DNA from: Macrococcoides caseolyticum
GTDB taxonomy: Bacteria > Bacillota > Bacilli > Staphylococcales > Staphylococcaceae
Assembly (NCBI RefSeq): GCF_021366795.1
Contig: NZ_JAHCPS010000003.1
Span: 1 to 64,000, forward strand
Length of the DNA: 64,000 nt
Reading direction: 5' to 3'
Of this stretch, positions 27,305 through 36,852 are shown piece by piece (the first letter of the stretch is position 1; every line of letters starts with the position of its first letter). The position numbers and the translations under genes are program-made. The notes beneath the pieces were generated by a model. The model saw nothing but the letters and a program-made list of their open reading frames with translations, searched no databases and had not been told where the DNA came from.

Positions 27305-27323
27305 ATTGATAATCATTATCAAT
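27305..27323. promoter_or_regulatory. Fur box shared by fhuCBG and iruO
   Basis: ATTGATAATCATTATCAAT is a perfect 19-bp palindrome that matches the Fur consensus core GATAATNATTATC. It lies between the two divergent iron genes and covers the likely -35 region of the rightward promoter (TATAAT at 27341-27346). Confidence 0.95.
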
Positions 27324-27381
27324 ATTGTTATATTCTATAGTATAATAAAGTGCAAAGCAAGATAATTAGGGAGACTTGTCT

Positions 27382-28422
27382 ATGAATAATTTATTAGATA
27401 TAACCATTATCGGTGGAGGACCTGCTGGGCTGTATGCTGCATTTTATGCCGGCTTACGCGGATTAAAGGTCCGAATCATCGAACAAAACAATACACTTGG
27501 TGGTAAACTTAATCTATTTCCAGAGAAAATTGTATGGGACGCTGGTGGTATCCCACCTCAACCTGCAGCAGATATAATGAAGAATTTAATTGCTCAAGGG
27601 ACGACTTTCAATCCTGATGTCATATTAAATACTGTTGTCACAGATATTCAAAAGCAAGATGATTTTCATTTTATTGTAGAAACAACTAATGAAACTTATC
27701 ATTCAAAGGCCGTCATCATTGCAGTGGGCTCAGGTATTATCAAACCCATCAAACTTGATATTGAAGGTGCTGAGCGCTATGAAGTCAATAACTTGCACTA
27801 CGTTGTACCATCTTTAAAACGCTTTGTAAATAAATGCGTACTTATTTCAGGTGGAGGGAATGCCGCTGTAGATTGGGCACATGATATTGCACCCTTTGCA
27901 AAAAGTGTTCACATTGTATGCCGTAAAGAAGACTTTAAAGGTCATGAAGAGACTGTGCGTCAACTAGATGAATTAGGCGTGCATAAAATTACGAATCAAA
28001 CCATTCATTCTTTGATTGCAGAAGATGATGAAATTAAACAAGTAGAGATTATTCATAATACAGAAGACACAATCAGCACATTAGATGTCGATGATGTCAT
28101 TATTAATCATGGTTTTCATATGGATTGTGATTTATTAAATGAAAGTTCCGTACAGTTTGAGCGTGTCGACGACTTTTATATTAAAGGTCAGCCAAATACA
28201 TCTACTAACATCCCGGGCATATATGCAATCGGGGATATTTTAAAACATGATGCGAAAGTGAATTTAATTATTGGTTGTTTTCATGATGCTGCAACATCAA
28301 TTAACCAAATCAAGATGTACTTAGATCCAAAAGCTGCGTCACACGGCATCGTATCAAGTCATAATCCAATCTTTGAAGCAGAAAATGAAAAAATCAAAAA
28401 GAAACTGTTCGAAAGCGAATAA
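27382..28422 (+). CDS. iruO: Ferredoxin/flavodoxin-NADP+ reductase-like flavoprotein (IruO-like)
   Basis: The 346-residue protein is a thioredoxin-reductase-like flavoprotein with an FAD-binding motif IIGGGPAGLYAAFYAG near 8-23, an NADPH motif LISGGGNAAVDWA near 157-169 and the C-terminal FAD motif GIYAIGDI. It lacks the CxxC redox pair of thioredoxin reductase, so it belongs to the YumC/IruO group. In S. aureus IruO helps release iron from hydroxamate siderophores and haem-degrading enzymes. The Fur box shared with fhuCBG supports that role. The ATG at 27382 follows AGGGAG by eight bases; an upstream TTG is too close. Confidence 0.87.
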   Translation: MNNLLDITIIGGGPAGLYAAFYAGLRGLKVRIIEQNNTLGGKLNLFPEKIVWDAGGIPPQPAADIMKNLIAQGTTFNPDVILNTVVTDIQKQDDFHFIVETTNETYHSKAVIIAVGSGIIKPIKLDIEGAERYEVNNLHYVVPSLKRFVNKCVLISGGGNAAVDWAHDIAPFAKSVHIVCRKEDFKGHEETVRQLDELGVHKITNQTIHSLIAEDDEIKQVEIIHNTEDTISTLDVDDVIINHGFHMDCDLLNESSVQFERVDDFYIKGQPNTSTNIPGIYAIGDILKHDAKVNLIIGCFHDAATSINQIKMYLDPKAASHGIVSSHNPIFEAENEKIKKKLFESE

Positions 28423-28426
28423 AGTA

Positions 28427-28466
28427 ATAATCCCCGACTGAGATAATTCATCAGCCGGGGATTATT
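28427..28466. terminator. Bidirectional terminator
   Basis: AATAATCCCCG pairs with CGGGGATTATT, with A/T-rich flanks on both strands. It separates the convergent iruO and nagB genes. Confidence 0.85.
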
Positions 28467-28484
28467 TATATAATTCAATACGAC

Positions 28485-29210
28485 TCAATAAGGTGATGCT
28501 GCATCATCTGTTACAATTAATACATCTGAATGGCGTAACAATACGCTCGCCGGGATAGTTTCATCTGGATTATTTAATTGATATAACTTCTGAATAATCG
28601 GCTTTTTCTTTTCTCCTGTTGCAAGTAATATAATACGATTTGATTTCATAATTGTACTGATACCCATCGTCACTGCCTGTCTTGGTACCGCTTCAATACT
28701 TTCAAAGTATCTTGCATTAGCACGAATTGTTTCCTCTGTTAAATCAACTTTTCTCGTCACAGAATCAAATGATGTTCCCGGTTCATTAAATCCGATATGA
28801 CCATTTGTACCTATTCCTAAGATTTGAAGCGTAATTGGTGCACCTTTCATAATAAGATCATCATACGCCTGATAATCAGCTTCAAAATGCTCTGCAGCAT
28901 TACCCGGGAAATGATATTGTGAATCCTTAATATCTACATGGTTAAATAAATGATGTTTCATATAATATAAGTAACTTTGCTCACTTTGAGTATCTATTTC
29001 GTAATATTCGTCTAAATTAAACGTTTGTATTTCTGATAAATCTATAGGATTACGTTGTATTAAATGTACAAGGTGTTCATAGACGGCCTCCATCGTACCA
29101 CCTGTTGCTAATCCCAATTTAGCATGTTTATTACGTTGAATTTCCCTGAATAACGCAATCGCTACGAACTGTGTTGCCAGCTTAGTATCACCTAAATTAA
29201 TAAATTCCAT
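28485..29210 (-). CDS. nagB: Glucosamine-6-phosphate deaminase
   Basis: The 241-residue protein matches NagB: GLATGGTMEAVYE near 33-45 binds phosphate, D67 in FNLDEYY is the proton-transfer residue, and H138 lies in GIGTNGHIGFNEPG. It converts glucosamine-6-phosphate to fructose-6-phosphate and ammonia. It ends about ten residues earlier than the S. aureus protein. The ATG at 29210 has AGGAG seven bases upstream. It follows yitT by 13 bp and is probably in its operon. Confidence 0.9.
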   Translation of the reverse strand: MEFINLGDTKLATQFVAIALFREIQRNKHAKLGLATGGTMEAVYEHLVHLIQRNPIDLSEIQTFNLDEYYEIDTQSEQSYLYYMKHHLFNHVDIKDSQYHFPGNAAEHFEADYQAYDDLIMKGAPITLQILGIGTNGHIGFNEPGTSFDSVTRKVDLTEETIRANARYFESIEAVPRQAVTMGISTIMKSNRIILLATGEKKKPIIQKLYQLNNPDETIPASVLLRHSDVLIVTDDAASPY

Positions 29211-29223
29211 TATCATTCTCCTC

Positions 29224-30075
29224 TTAATCTTCATTGATAAAACCATTCCCTAATACATCACGAACATCATGGACGACAACGAACGCATCTTCATCAATTT
29301 GTTTAATCATGCGTTTTGTTTTTGTCAGTTGTAACTTATTAATCACACAATACAACACTTCTGTTTCTCTTTTCGTATAATACCCTCGGCCATTAAGAAT
29401 CGTGATACCACGACCAATGTCCTCATCTAACATTCTAGCAATTGAATCAGGCTTTTGTGAAATAATTGTAATTGCCTTTTTAGGATTGATACCTTCGATA
29501 ATCAAATCCATTGATTTTGTTCCAAGATATAGACTTAAAACAGTAAGCAAAGCTTTCTCAACTGGTATAACAGTAAGGGAAATCGCCACAACAATTAAAT
29601 CGAAGAACAGTAACGCATACGAAGTACTTACATCTAAATATTTATGTGCAATTCGTGCAAGTATTGTGGTACCAGCTGTCGTACCTCCTACAAGTACAAT
29701 CAGTCCAATACCAACACCTACAAGAAATCCACCGAATATCGTACTGACAAGCACTTCTTTTAAATGGAGTTGAAATGGTTCTGTTAACTTTAAAAAGATA
29801 GAAAGTGCAATAATAGATAAAATCGTTAACGCCATAGAACGCTTAGATAAGAATTTATATCCCACAACAAGTAATATTAAGTTCATAATTAATGTCGTAA
29901 TTGCAGGTGACCATCCAAAACTGTATAGGAAAATTAAGGACATACCTGTAACACCACCCTCACCTAAGTTCGCAGGGATAATAAAGACATTCACTGCTAG
30001 TGAGAATATAAGTGATCCTAATAATACAAAGATGATTGATTTCCATGTGATTTTTAAACTTTTTAAATAGTTCAT
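29224..30075 (-). CDS. YitT-family membrane protein
   Basis: The 283-residue protein has five to six helices with FIIPANLGEGGVTGMSLI near 32-49 and VGGTTAGTTILARI near 130-143, followed by a soluble C-terminal DUF2179 domain (about 195-275, ERGITILNGRGYYTKRE-like). This is the YitT/YpjC architecture. The function of the family is poorly known; transport has been proposed. ATG follows AAAGGAGG. It is upstream of nagB in the same direction. Confidence 0.82.
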   Translation of the reverse strand: MNYLKSLKITWKSIIFVLLGSLIFSLAVNVFIIPANLGEGGVTGMSLIFLYSFGWSPAITTLIMNLILLVVGYKFLSKRSMALTILSIIALSIFLKLTEPFQLHLKEVLVSTIFGGFLVGVGIGLIVLVGGTTAGTTILARIAHKYLDVSTSYALLFFDLIVVAISLTVIPVEKALLTVLSLYLGTKSMDLIIEGINPKKAITIISQKPDSIARMLDEDIGRGITILNGRGYYTKRETEVLYCVINKLQLTKTKRMIKQIDEDAFVVVHDVRDVLGNGFINED

Positions 30076-30147
30076 CTTATCCTCCTTTAAACATAAAGTC
30101 GTTTGTAAGTGTATCTAAGATTATTGTACGTTTCAAGCTAAGCGCAC

Positions 30148-30178
30148 AAAAAAAAGGCATCTTATTAGCAAGATGCCC
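30148..30178 (-). terminator. Terminator of ldh
   Basis: GGCATCTT (30156-30163) pairs with AAGATGCC (30170-30177); a T-run of eight follows on the minus strand. It lies just after ldh. Confidence 0.9.
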
Positions 30179-30201
30179 TTAAAACAATTTTATTAAACGT
30201 T

Positions 30202-31182
<981 letters not shown>

Positions 31183-31198
31183 TTAATAACTATTTAAA

Positions 31199-32794
31199 TT
31201 AAAGCACCATACTTAAAACATATGTCCAGATACAAACGAAGAGCAATAAACCTATACTATATTTTAATGTCATACTTAATAATTTAGATTCTTGACCAAC
31301 TGCGCCTACTGCTGCTGTCGCAATTGCGATAGATTGAGGTGAAATGAGTTTCGCCATAACACCACCTGCTGTATTTGCTGCAACAAGTAACGCTGGGTTC
31401 GTTCCAATTGAATGACCTACTGTTGCCTGTATAGAAGCAAACAATACGTTATTGTTTACGACTGATCCAGTCATGAATACACCAATCCAACCTAATATCG
31501 GTGCAAGTAACGGAAAGATTGAACCTGTTTTAGCAATAGCTTGACCCATTGCAACTGTAAGTCCACCATATGTTGTTAATTTAGCAATCGCTAAGATTGC
31601 ACAAATTGTTAATACCGGAATCCATAATTCTTTAATCGTTTTACCTAACAATTCAAATCCTGTTTCAAAATTAATTTTTGGAGATAAGATAATCGTTAAT
31701 AAAACTGATAATAATATTGCTGTTCCTGTTGCACCAATTAAATCGAGTTTTAACATTACACCTTTTTGTAGTGTTTCATTAAACGTACCAGGCATTTGGT
31801 ATTGTAATACCGCTTTTTCAAGCATGCCTCCTGGTAAGAATAACGCTTTAAATACTGGCATACTCCAAACAAGAACAAATCCTGTTAATAAATAGAACGG
31901 GCTCCATGCTAAGACAATTTCTTTTAGTGGATGTTTTGTTAATGTTACTTTTTCATCTGTTAATCTAAAGATGTTTTTAGGTTGCCATTTTTGACAGAAT
32001 AAAGCGAGTGCACCCATAGCGATTAATGCTGGTAATAATGCTGCAAGTTCAGGCCCCATAAACAGTGTGATAATCATTTGAACAATTGTATACACAGCAC
32101 CTGTGACTAAAATCGCAGGTAACGTTTCTTTAATACCTTTTAATCCATCTAAAATAAAGATTAATAGAAACGGGATAGCAATATTAATAATCGGTAAAGT
32201 GTACGCGGTCATTTGTGACACGTCCATTGCTGTAATATCACCTTTAAGACCTAATGTGTTTACAATCCCTACCGGAATACCAATTGCCCCAAAGGCACCT
32301 GAAGCAGCATTAGCAACTAAACAGAACATTGCAGCTTTTAAAGGTTCAAATCCAAGTTGAACAAGTAATACTGCACAAATTGCGATAGGCACACCAAATC
32401 CTGCTGCACCTTCTAAAAATGCATTAAAACAGAATGCAATAAGTAATAATTGAATACGTTGGTCTTGTGATATACCAGAAATTGAATCCTGTATCACTTT
32501 AAACTTACCACTTTCAACAGTAACTTTATAAAGCCATACTGCCATAATAATGATGTAACCAATTGGGAATAAACCTTGAACGACGCCTTCTGTTACACCA
32601 CCTACTGCAACAGCACCAGGTAATTTGAATACAAATAATGCAATTAATGCTGTTACAACTAAAGTCAGTAAAGCAGCATTAATACCTTTCATTTTAAAGA
32701 TTGTAAGACATAATAAAAACAAAATAATTGGAACTGCTGCAACGATAGCTGAAAGCGCTAGATTACCGAATGGATCAAATGAACTAACGAACAT
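31199..32794 (-). CDS. lctP: L-lactate permease (LctP family)
   Basis: The 531-residue membrane protein has about twelve to fourteen helices. Family sequences include GVTEGVVQGLFPIGYIIIMA near 62-81, FLEGAAGFGVPIAICAVLL near 127-145 and GSVVNNNVLFASIQ near 430-443. LctP/LldP proteins import L-lactate with protons. ATG follows GAAGGA. A SigA promoter and a Rex-like box lie upstream. With ldh and lutABC in the same window it completes lactate uptake and turnover. Confidence 0.93.
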   Translation of the reverse strand: MFVSSFDPFGNLALSAIVAAVPIILFLLCLTIFKMKGINAALLTLVVTALIALFVFKLPGAVAVGGVTEGVVQGLFPIGYIIIMAVWLYKVTVESGKFKVIQDSISGISQDQRIQLLLIAFCFNAFLEGAAGFGVPIAICAVLLVQLGFEPLKAAMFCLVANAASGAFGAIGIPVGIVNTLGLKGDITAMDVSQMTAYTLPIINIAIPFLLIFILDGLKGIKETLPAILVTGAVYTIVQMIITLFMGPELAALLPALIAMGALALFCQKWQPKNIFRLTDEKVTLTKHPLKEIVLAWSPFYLLTGFVLVWSMPVFKALFLPGGMLEKAVLQYQMPGTFNETLQKGVMLKLDLIGATGTAILLSVLLTIILSPKINFETGFELLGKTIKELWIPVLTICAILAIAKLTTYGGLTVAMGQAIAKTGSIFPLLAPILGWIGVFMTGSVVNNNVLFASIQATVGHSIGTNPALLVAANTAGGVMAKLISPQSIAIATAAVGAVGQESKLLSMTLKYSIGLLLFVCIWTYVLSMVL

Positions 32795-32898
32795 CTCTTT
32801 TCCTTCTCTCTTAATTTTCTATTTTAAGCAGCAATGACAAGGTATGAAAACAAAGAAAACTGTATTACTTTTTTAACCACGTTGCTTAGTACAGTTAC

Positions 32899-32927
32899 AA
32901 TATACAACGGATTAGATGGATAAGCAA
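32899..32927 (-). promoter_or_regulatory. lctP promoter
   Basis: On the minus strand TTGCTT (32922-32927), a 17-bp spacer and TATATT (32899-32904) form a SigA promoter. The leader is about 95 bases long and has a weak AACTGTA / TACAGTT stem. Confidence 0.7.
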
Positions 32928-32935
32928 GCATTTTT

Positions 32936-32953
32936 TTGTGATTTATTTCACAT
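32936..32953. promoter_or_regulatory. Candidate Rex (or ArcR) operator upstream of lctP
   Basis: TTGTGATTTATTTCACAT matches the Rex consensus TTGTGA-N6-TCACAA except for the last base. It lies 9 bp upstream of the -35. The same bases also fit a Crp/Fnr-type (ArcR) TGTGA-N6-TCACA site. Confidence 0.7.
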
Positions 32954-32966
32954 TTATTTTTTTAAT

Positions 32967-33001
32967 CCCTAAAATCCTTTGTAAATCAAGGGTTTTTAGG
33001 G
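32967..33001 (+). other. Orphan hairpin with a plus-strand T-run
   Basis: CCCTAAAATCCTT pairs with AAGGGTTTTTAGGG, then CTATTTTTT follows on the plus strand. It looks like a plus-strand terminator, but no plus-strand gene precedes it. Confidence 0.5.
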
Positions 33002-33100
33002 TTCTATTTTTTGCATACCCTGAAGTAAATTTGAATAAACTGAAACAAAAAAGTGTGACAAAAGATCACATGCTTCAAAAACCATTCAATGGAATTGTAA

Positions 33101-33156
33101 TAAAAAAGCCGAACAAATACTAAAAATCAAAAGTGATTCAATAGTTTTGTTCGGCT
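33101..33156 (-). terminator. Strong terminator after the small cationic ORF
   Basis: AGCCGAACAAA pairs with TTTGTTCGGCT (33107-33117 and 33146-33156). On the minus strand the stem is followed by a T-run of six. The nearest gene it can serve is the 25-codon frame at 33183-33260, or nupC by readthrough. Confidence 0.85.
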
Positions 33157-33182
33157 GTGTTAAAGGCAGAAAGTATCCACCT

Positions 33183-33260
33183 TTAATTTGCGAGCGACTT
33201 CTTATTTGATTTAAATGCACGTTTCAAGCGTCTTCTAAGATCTCTTAACAGTCTTTTCAC
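33183..33260 (-). CDS. Possible 25-residue cationic peptide
   Basis: A GTG-initiated frame encodes 25 residues: MKRLLRDLRRRLKRAF then KSNKKSLAN. It has eleven or twelve Lys/Arg residues and one acid, and could form an amphipathic helix. GGGAG lies nine bases before the GTG. An extended -10 (TGTTATAAT, minus strand, 33298-33303) lies 38 bp before the start codon, and a strong terminator follows, so a transcript of about 190 bases is predicted. I do not recognise the peptide. It may instead be a non-coding RNA. Confidence 0.5.
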   Translation of the reverse strand: MKRLLRDLRRRLKRAFKSNKKSLAN

Positions 33261-33343
33261 AAGAACCGTCTCCCTTATTTCGCTTATTTACATCATCATT
33301 ATAACAAGTCTTTATTAATTTATTATGAAGTTAATATTAAATC

Positions 33344-34549
33344 TTACCAGCTGAATAATCCAACGAAACCTGCAGATAATAAAGATACTAAAATACCAGC
33401 AAGTAACATCATTGGTACGTATTTTGCAATAAAGTCAGATGTTTTAATGTCAACAATACCTTTTAAGCATCCGATAATCATACCCACTGTTGAGAAGTTC
33501 GCAAATGAGATTAAGAATGTAACTAATACTGCTTTCATATGTGCATCCATTTTTGGTAATGATTTTTGGATGTCAATCATAACAACGAATTCGTTTGTAA
33601 TAATTTTCTTTGCCATATGTGCTCCAACAGTAACAGCTTGTTCCCAAGGTAAACCAAGTAATAATGCAAATGGTGCCATTACCCAACCTAAAATTAAATC
33701 TAATTTTAAATCTTTGTTAATTAAACCTAATAACATATCAATAAAATGCGCTAAAGAAACAAAAGCAATTAAGAATGCAATGATGATTAAGATTAATTTA
33801 CCAGCACCTAAAACTGAGTCACCTAAGAATGAGAAGAATGGCTGACGATTTTCTTCTTTAATTTCAACAACATAATCTTCTTCCGGTGCAAGTTTCACTG
33901 GGTTTAAAATTGTAGCAATGATGATTGCGTTGATAATATTTAATGGAATTGCTGTTAATACTAATTCACCTGGCACCATAGTTACATAGGCACCAACAAT
34001 TGAACCTGAAATACAACTCATCGACATTAATGCTAACGTTAAAACACGTGCTTGGCTCATTTTAGCCACTTGCGCTTTAGAAACCGCTAACGCTTCTGTG
34101 TTACCTAAAACCATCATTTCTACTGAGTAGAAAGATTCAAATTTAGGTTGACCTGTAATTTTACCAATCAACCAACCACTCCATTTAATAATGAATGGCA
34201 AGATACCGATGTACATTAAAATATCAAATAATGGTACTACAAATAGAATTGGTAATAATGCTGAAACCGCCATATCCATTTTACCTGGCCCTGGTGCTGT
34301 CCAGCTACCAAATGGCATACCGATACCGACATACGCCGCTTGTAACATCCAGCTAAATGCATCTGCTACCCATTTAACACCGTTACGTCCGATAGAGAAC
34401 TGTGTAAAGAACCATGCTAAGAATAAGTTAATAACAAGCATAATCGCGACTGATTTCCAGTCGATATTCTTCTTGTCACGCGAAAAGGCAAATGCAACTA
34501 AAATAAAAACAAAGATACCTAGAACATTAAGTAATAAGAAAGTATTCAT
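33344..34549 (-). CDS. nupC: NupC-type concentrative nucleoside transporter
   Basis: The 401-residue protein has the CNT-family layout of about ten helices, with GNTEALAVSKAQVAKMSQARV near 148-168 (quoted as NTEALAVSKAQ) and SFANFSTVGMIIGCLKGI near 347-364. These residues line the nucleoside and cation sites. It imports nucleosides with H+ or Na+; purine preference cannot be read. The ATG at 34549 follows AGGTGG; a GTG three codons earlier overlaps that site. An extended -10 promoter lies at 34584-34589. Confidence 0.9.
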   Translation of the reverse strand: MNTFLLLNVLGIFVFILVAFAFSRDKKNIDWKSVAIMLVINLFLAWFFTQFSIGRNGVKWVADAFSWMLQAAYVGIGMPFGSWTAPGPGKMDMAVSALLPILFVVPLFDILMYIGILPFIIKWSGWLIGKITGQPKFESFYSVEMMVLGNTEALAVSKAQVAKMSQARVLTLALMSMSCISGSIVGAYVTMVPGELVLTAIPLNIINAIIIATILNPVKLAPEEDYVVEIKEENRQPFFSFLGDSVLGAGKLILIIIAFLIAFVSLAHFIDMLLGLINKDLKLDLILGWVMAPFALLLGLPWEQAVTVGAHMAKKIITNEFVVMIDIQKSLPKMDAHMKAVLVTFLISFANFSTVGMIIGCLKGIVDIKTSDFIAKYVPMMLLAGILVSLLSAGFVGLFSW

Positions 34550-34583
34550 GATTTCCACCTTTTTTTAAATTTTTATGTTTTAG

Positions 34584-34723
34584 ATTATATCACGATTAAT
34601 TCGTAAACAATACACTTTTTTTCATTTATTCACGAACATTTTTTCACTCAAGTCAAAATATAGGTGTTAAAAATCGAATAATTATTAATTTGAAAACGTT
34701 TTAATACAAAAAATATTTGTATT
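34584..34723 (-). promoter_or_regulatory. nupC-pbp4 intergenic region: promoter, cre-like site and dyad
   Basis: This 308-bp gap holds the nupC extended -10 (TGATATAAT, minus strand, 34584-34589). It also holds a cre-like TTGAAAACGTTTTAA (34690-34704, one mismatch) and an AATACAAA / TTTGTATT dyad (34703-34723). A degraded PurBox-like ATTCACGAACATT lies at about 34629-34641. I could not place a convincing pbp4 promoter. Confidence 0.5.
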
Positions 34724-34857
34724 TTGAAACTTTGCTTATAATTACCATTTGTATTTGTGCTCATTATTCATTAAATTTGTGTGAATCTCACTATTCTTAT
34801 CGTTTTGTATGCTAAAATGAAGTCATTGCAAACTCGATTATCAGGAGTCTTTATATT

Positions 34858-36132
34858 ATGAAAAAAATCTTTAATAGAATTTTATATTTAAGCTTAATGC
34901 TGCTTATTATATTTAATCCCGTAGTATTAGCCGCCTCACCTTTTGAAATAGCGAACAATGCAGGCTATGATGTGCCACAAAAAGACAACCCAAAAGGAAC
35001 ACTTGTTATTGCGGACAACGGACAGATTTTATATGGTGAAAATATCGATACAAAGTGGCCTCCCGCTTCCATGTCTAAACTTATGACGCTATATTTAGTA
35101 TACGAAGCAATTGACAAAGGAGAAATTTCACTTCATACGAAAGTAAAAGTCAACGACAAGTATTATGGTATTTCAAGATTACCTGCACTTAGTAACAATA
35201 AATTTAGATTAGGTGCTACATATACTGTTGAGGAATTAATTCAACTTGCACTCATACCATCAAGTAACGCAGCGACATATATGCTAGCTAACTTAATCGA
35301 AAAAGATGACTCAAATTTTGTAGATAAAATGAATGCCACAGCAAAAAAATTAGGTATGTCGCAAACGCATTACCTTAATCCGGCTGGGCCCCCTAATAAC
35401 TTAATGCTTCAATACAAAGCTCAGCGCTATCAAGAAGATGATGATAATATTTCGACAGCACGTGATTATGCTATATTAGCTCAGCATATCATTGCTAAAC
35501 ATCCTGAAATCCTAAAGTACACTAAAAAAACAAGTGTCGTTATTAAAGAAGGGACACAGGACGAAGAGTCTTTTACAACTTACAATCATTCATTAGAAGG
35601 TGCACGTCTATCCGCAAAAGGTGTGGACGGATTAAAGACGGGTTCAAGTGATACTGCTGGATTTAATACGACCATAACTGCTAAAAGAAACCATCTTCGC
35701 GTTATTGAAGTTATATTAGGTGTTGGTGATTGGTATGATCCGCCTGCAGAATTCAATCGCAATGAAATGGCAAATGCTATTTTAGATTTGGTATATAGCA
35801 AGTACCAATATAAAAAGATTCTTTCCAAAGGGAAACATACCTTTAACGGCAAAACCTATTACATTCATAATGATTTATATGACGTCGTCCGAAAAGGACA
35901 AGCCGGTAAGCTCATCTTAAAAGATGGACGCATTCATTATGATTACGAACGACAATTTGTTTCAGATCAATATCATCCCTCAACTGTAAAATATGAAGAT
36001 TATAATCAATACAAGAAAAAACAATTCTGGAAAGAACACCACAAAACAATTATTTTTCTATTAGTTTTATCATTTTTATCAGGCTTGGTATTGATGCTCT
36101 ATTATTACTGGCCAAAATTAAAGAAGAACTAG
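34858..36132 (+). CDS. pbp4: Penicillin-binding protein 4 / D-alanyl-D-alanine carboxypeptidase
   Basis: The 424-residue protein has a signal peptide (about 1-26, ending VVLAAS). Its catalytic motifs are S71-K74 (SMSK), S135-N137 (SSN) and K260-G262 (KTG), and a C-terminal membrane anchor spans about 399-418 ahead of a basic tail. By recall it matches S. aureus PBP4 throughout, including NIDTKW, ARDYAILAQH and KILSKG. PBP4 is a low-molecular-mass enzyme with transpeptidase activity that raises peptidoglycan cross-linking. AGGAG lies ten bases before the ATG. Its last codons lie in a palindrome shared with the convergent tetR gene. Confidence 0.92.
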   Translation: MKKIFNRILYLSLMLLIIFNPVVLAASPFEIANNAGYDVPQKDNPKGTLVIADNGQILYGENIDTKWPPASMSKLMTLYLVYEAIDKGEISLHTKVKVNDKYYGISRLPALSNNKFRLGATYTVEELIQLALIPSSNAATYMLANLIEKDDSNFVDKMNATAKKLGMSQTHYLNPAGPPNNLMLQYKAQRYQEDDDNISTARDYAILAQHIIAKHPEILKYTKKTSVVIKEGTQDEESFTTYNHSLEGARLSAKGVDGLKTGSSDTAGFNTTITAKRNHLRVIEVILGVGDWYDPPAEFNRNEMANAILDLVYSKYQYKKILSKGKHTFNGKTYYIHNDLYDVVRKGQAGKLILKDGRIHYDYERQFVSDQYHPSTVKYEDYNQYKKKQFWKEHHKTIIFLLVLSFLSGLVLMLYYYWPKLKKN

Positions 36133-36154
36133 AAATTCTAGTTCTTCTTTAATT
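36116..36154. terminator. Bidirectional terminator overlapping two stop codons
   Basis: A perfect inverted repeat with 19-bp arms is centred on 36135. It contains the last codons and stops of both convergent genes. T-rich ends on each strand fit an intrinsic terminator for both. Confidence 0.9.
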
Positions 36155-36728
36155 CTTTTTGCAATAATTTTATCGGACCTTGATATGCCATTTCATAAGC
36201 AAACTTCGCAATTTCTTCTGGTGATTCCTGCATATCTGTTCTCACCCATTGCTTAATCACACCAATTTGTGCACTTGAGATAAAAGCAAAATAATAATTA
36301 AAAGGAATCCCTTCTATCTCTTCTACATCTATCATGCGTTCAAAATTTTGCTGTATAATTTTTCTGAATTTATACTCAAATGTGGTGTTTAAATTGGGGT
36401 GCAACATCACTTTAAAGAATAATTTATCCTCTTTTAATATATGCATCACTTTCTTAATAAATACTTCCTGAAAAATATCTACTTCATGAATAATCTTGGT
36501 TAGATCCATCGATTGCTGCAATGCTATAAATTGCTCCAACATATCATTTTCAATCTGCTCAAGCAACGCATATTTATCTACATAATGTAAATAAAATGTC
36601 CCTCGGTTGATATCTGAGGTACGTGCAATATCATTTACAGTTATACTATCAAAAGATTTTTCCAGCATTAATTCAAGTAATGCACTTCGAATACTTTGTT
36701 TTGTTTTTCTGATACGTCTGTCTTCCAC
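36138..36728 (-). CDS. TetR-family regulator
   Basis: The 196-residue protein has an N-terminal TetR helix-turn-helix (about 5-52, with ITVNDIARTSDINRGTFYLHY) and a C-terminal domain of the type common in staphylococcal TetR proteins beside transporters. It is divergent from the YhgE-like exporter gene and most likely represses it. The first GTG at 36737 overlaps the GGAG ribosome binding site, so the GTG at 36728 is preferred, giving the start MEDRRIRKTKQ. The inducer is unknown. Confidence 0.82.
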   Translation of the reverse strand: MEDRRIRKTKQSIRSALLELMLEKSFDSITVNDIARTSDINRGTFYLHYVDKYALLEQIENDMLEQFIALQQSMDLTKIIHEVDIFQEVFIKKVMHILKEDKLFFKVMLHPNLNTTFEYKFRKIIQQNFERMIDVEEIEGIPFNYYFAFISSAQIGVIKQWVRTDMQESPEEIAKFAYEMAYQGPIKLLQKELKKN

Positions 36729-36852
36729 TTCTTTCACTCCTAAATATACATTTTTAGATAAATATTAATGATTATTTAAAAATATTTCGTCGGATAATCA
36801 ACATAATCATCGACTTGTGTTGTTTAAAATACGAACCGTTCTTTTTTGATTA

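Noticed and set aside
33054..33070. TGTGA-N7-TCACA dyad as a second Rex or ArcR site
   Set aside because: The spacer is seven bases rather than six, and it is about 160 bp from the lctP -10.
32938..33123. 61-codon plus-strand frame upstream of lctP
   Set aside because: No ribosome binding site; it spans a Rex-like box, the orphan hairpin and part of a terminator, and its composition is A/T drift.
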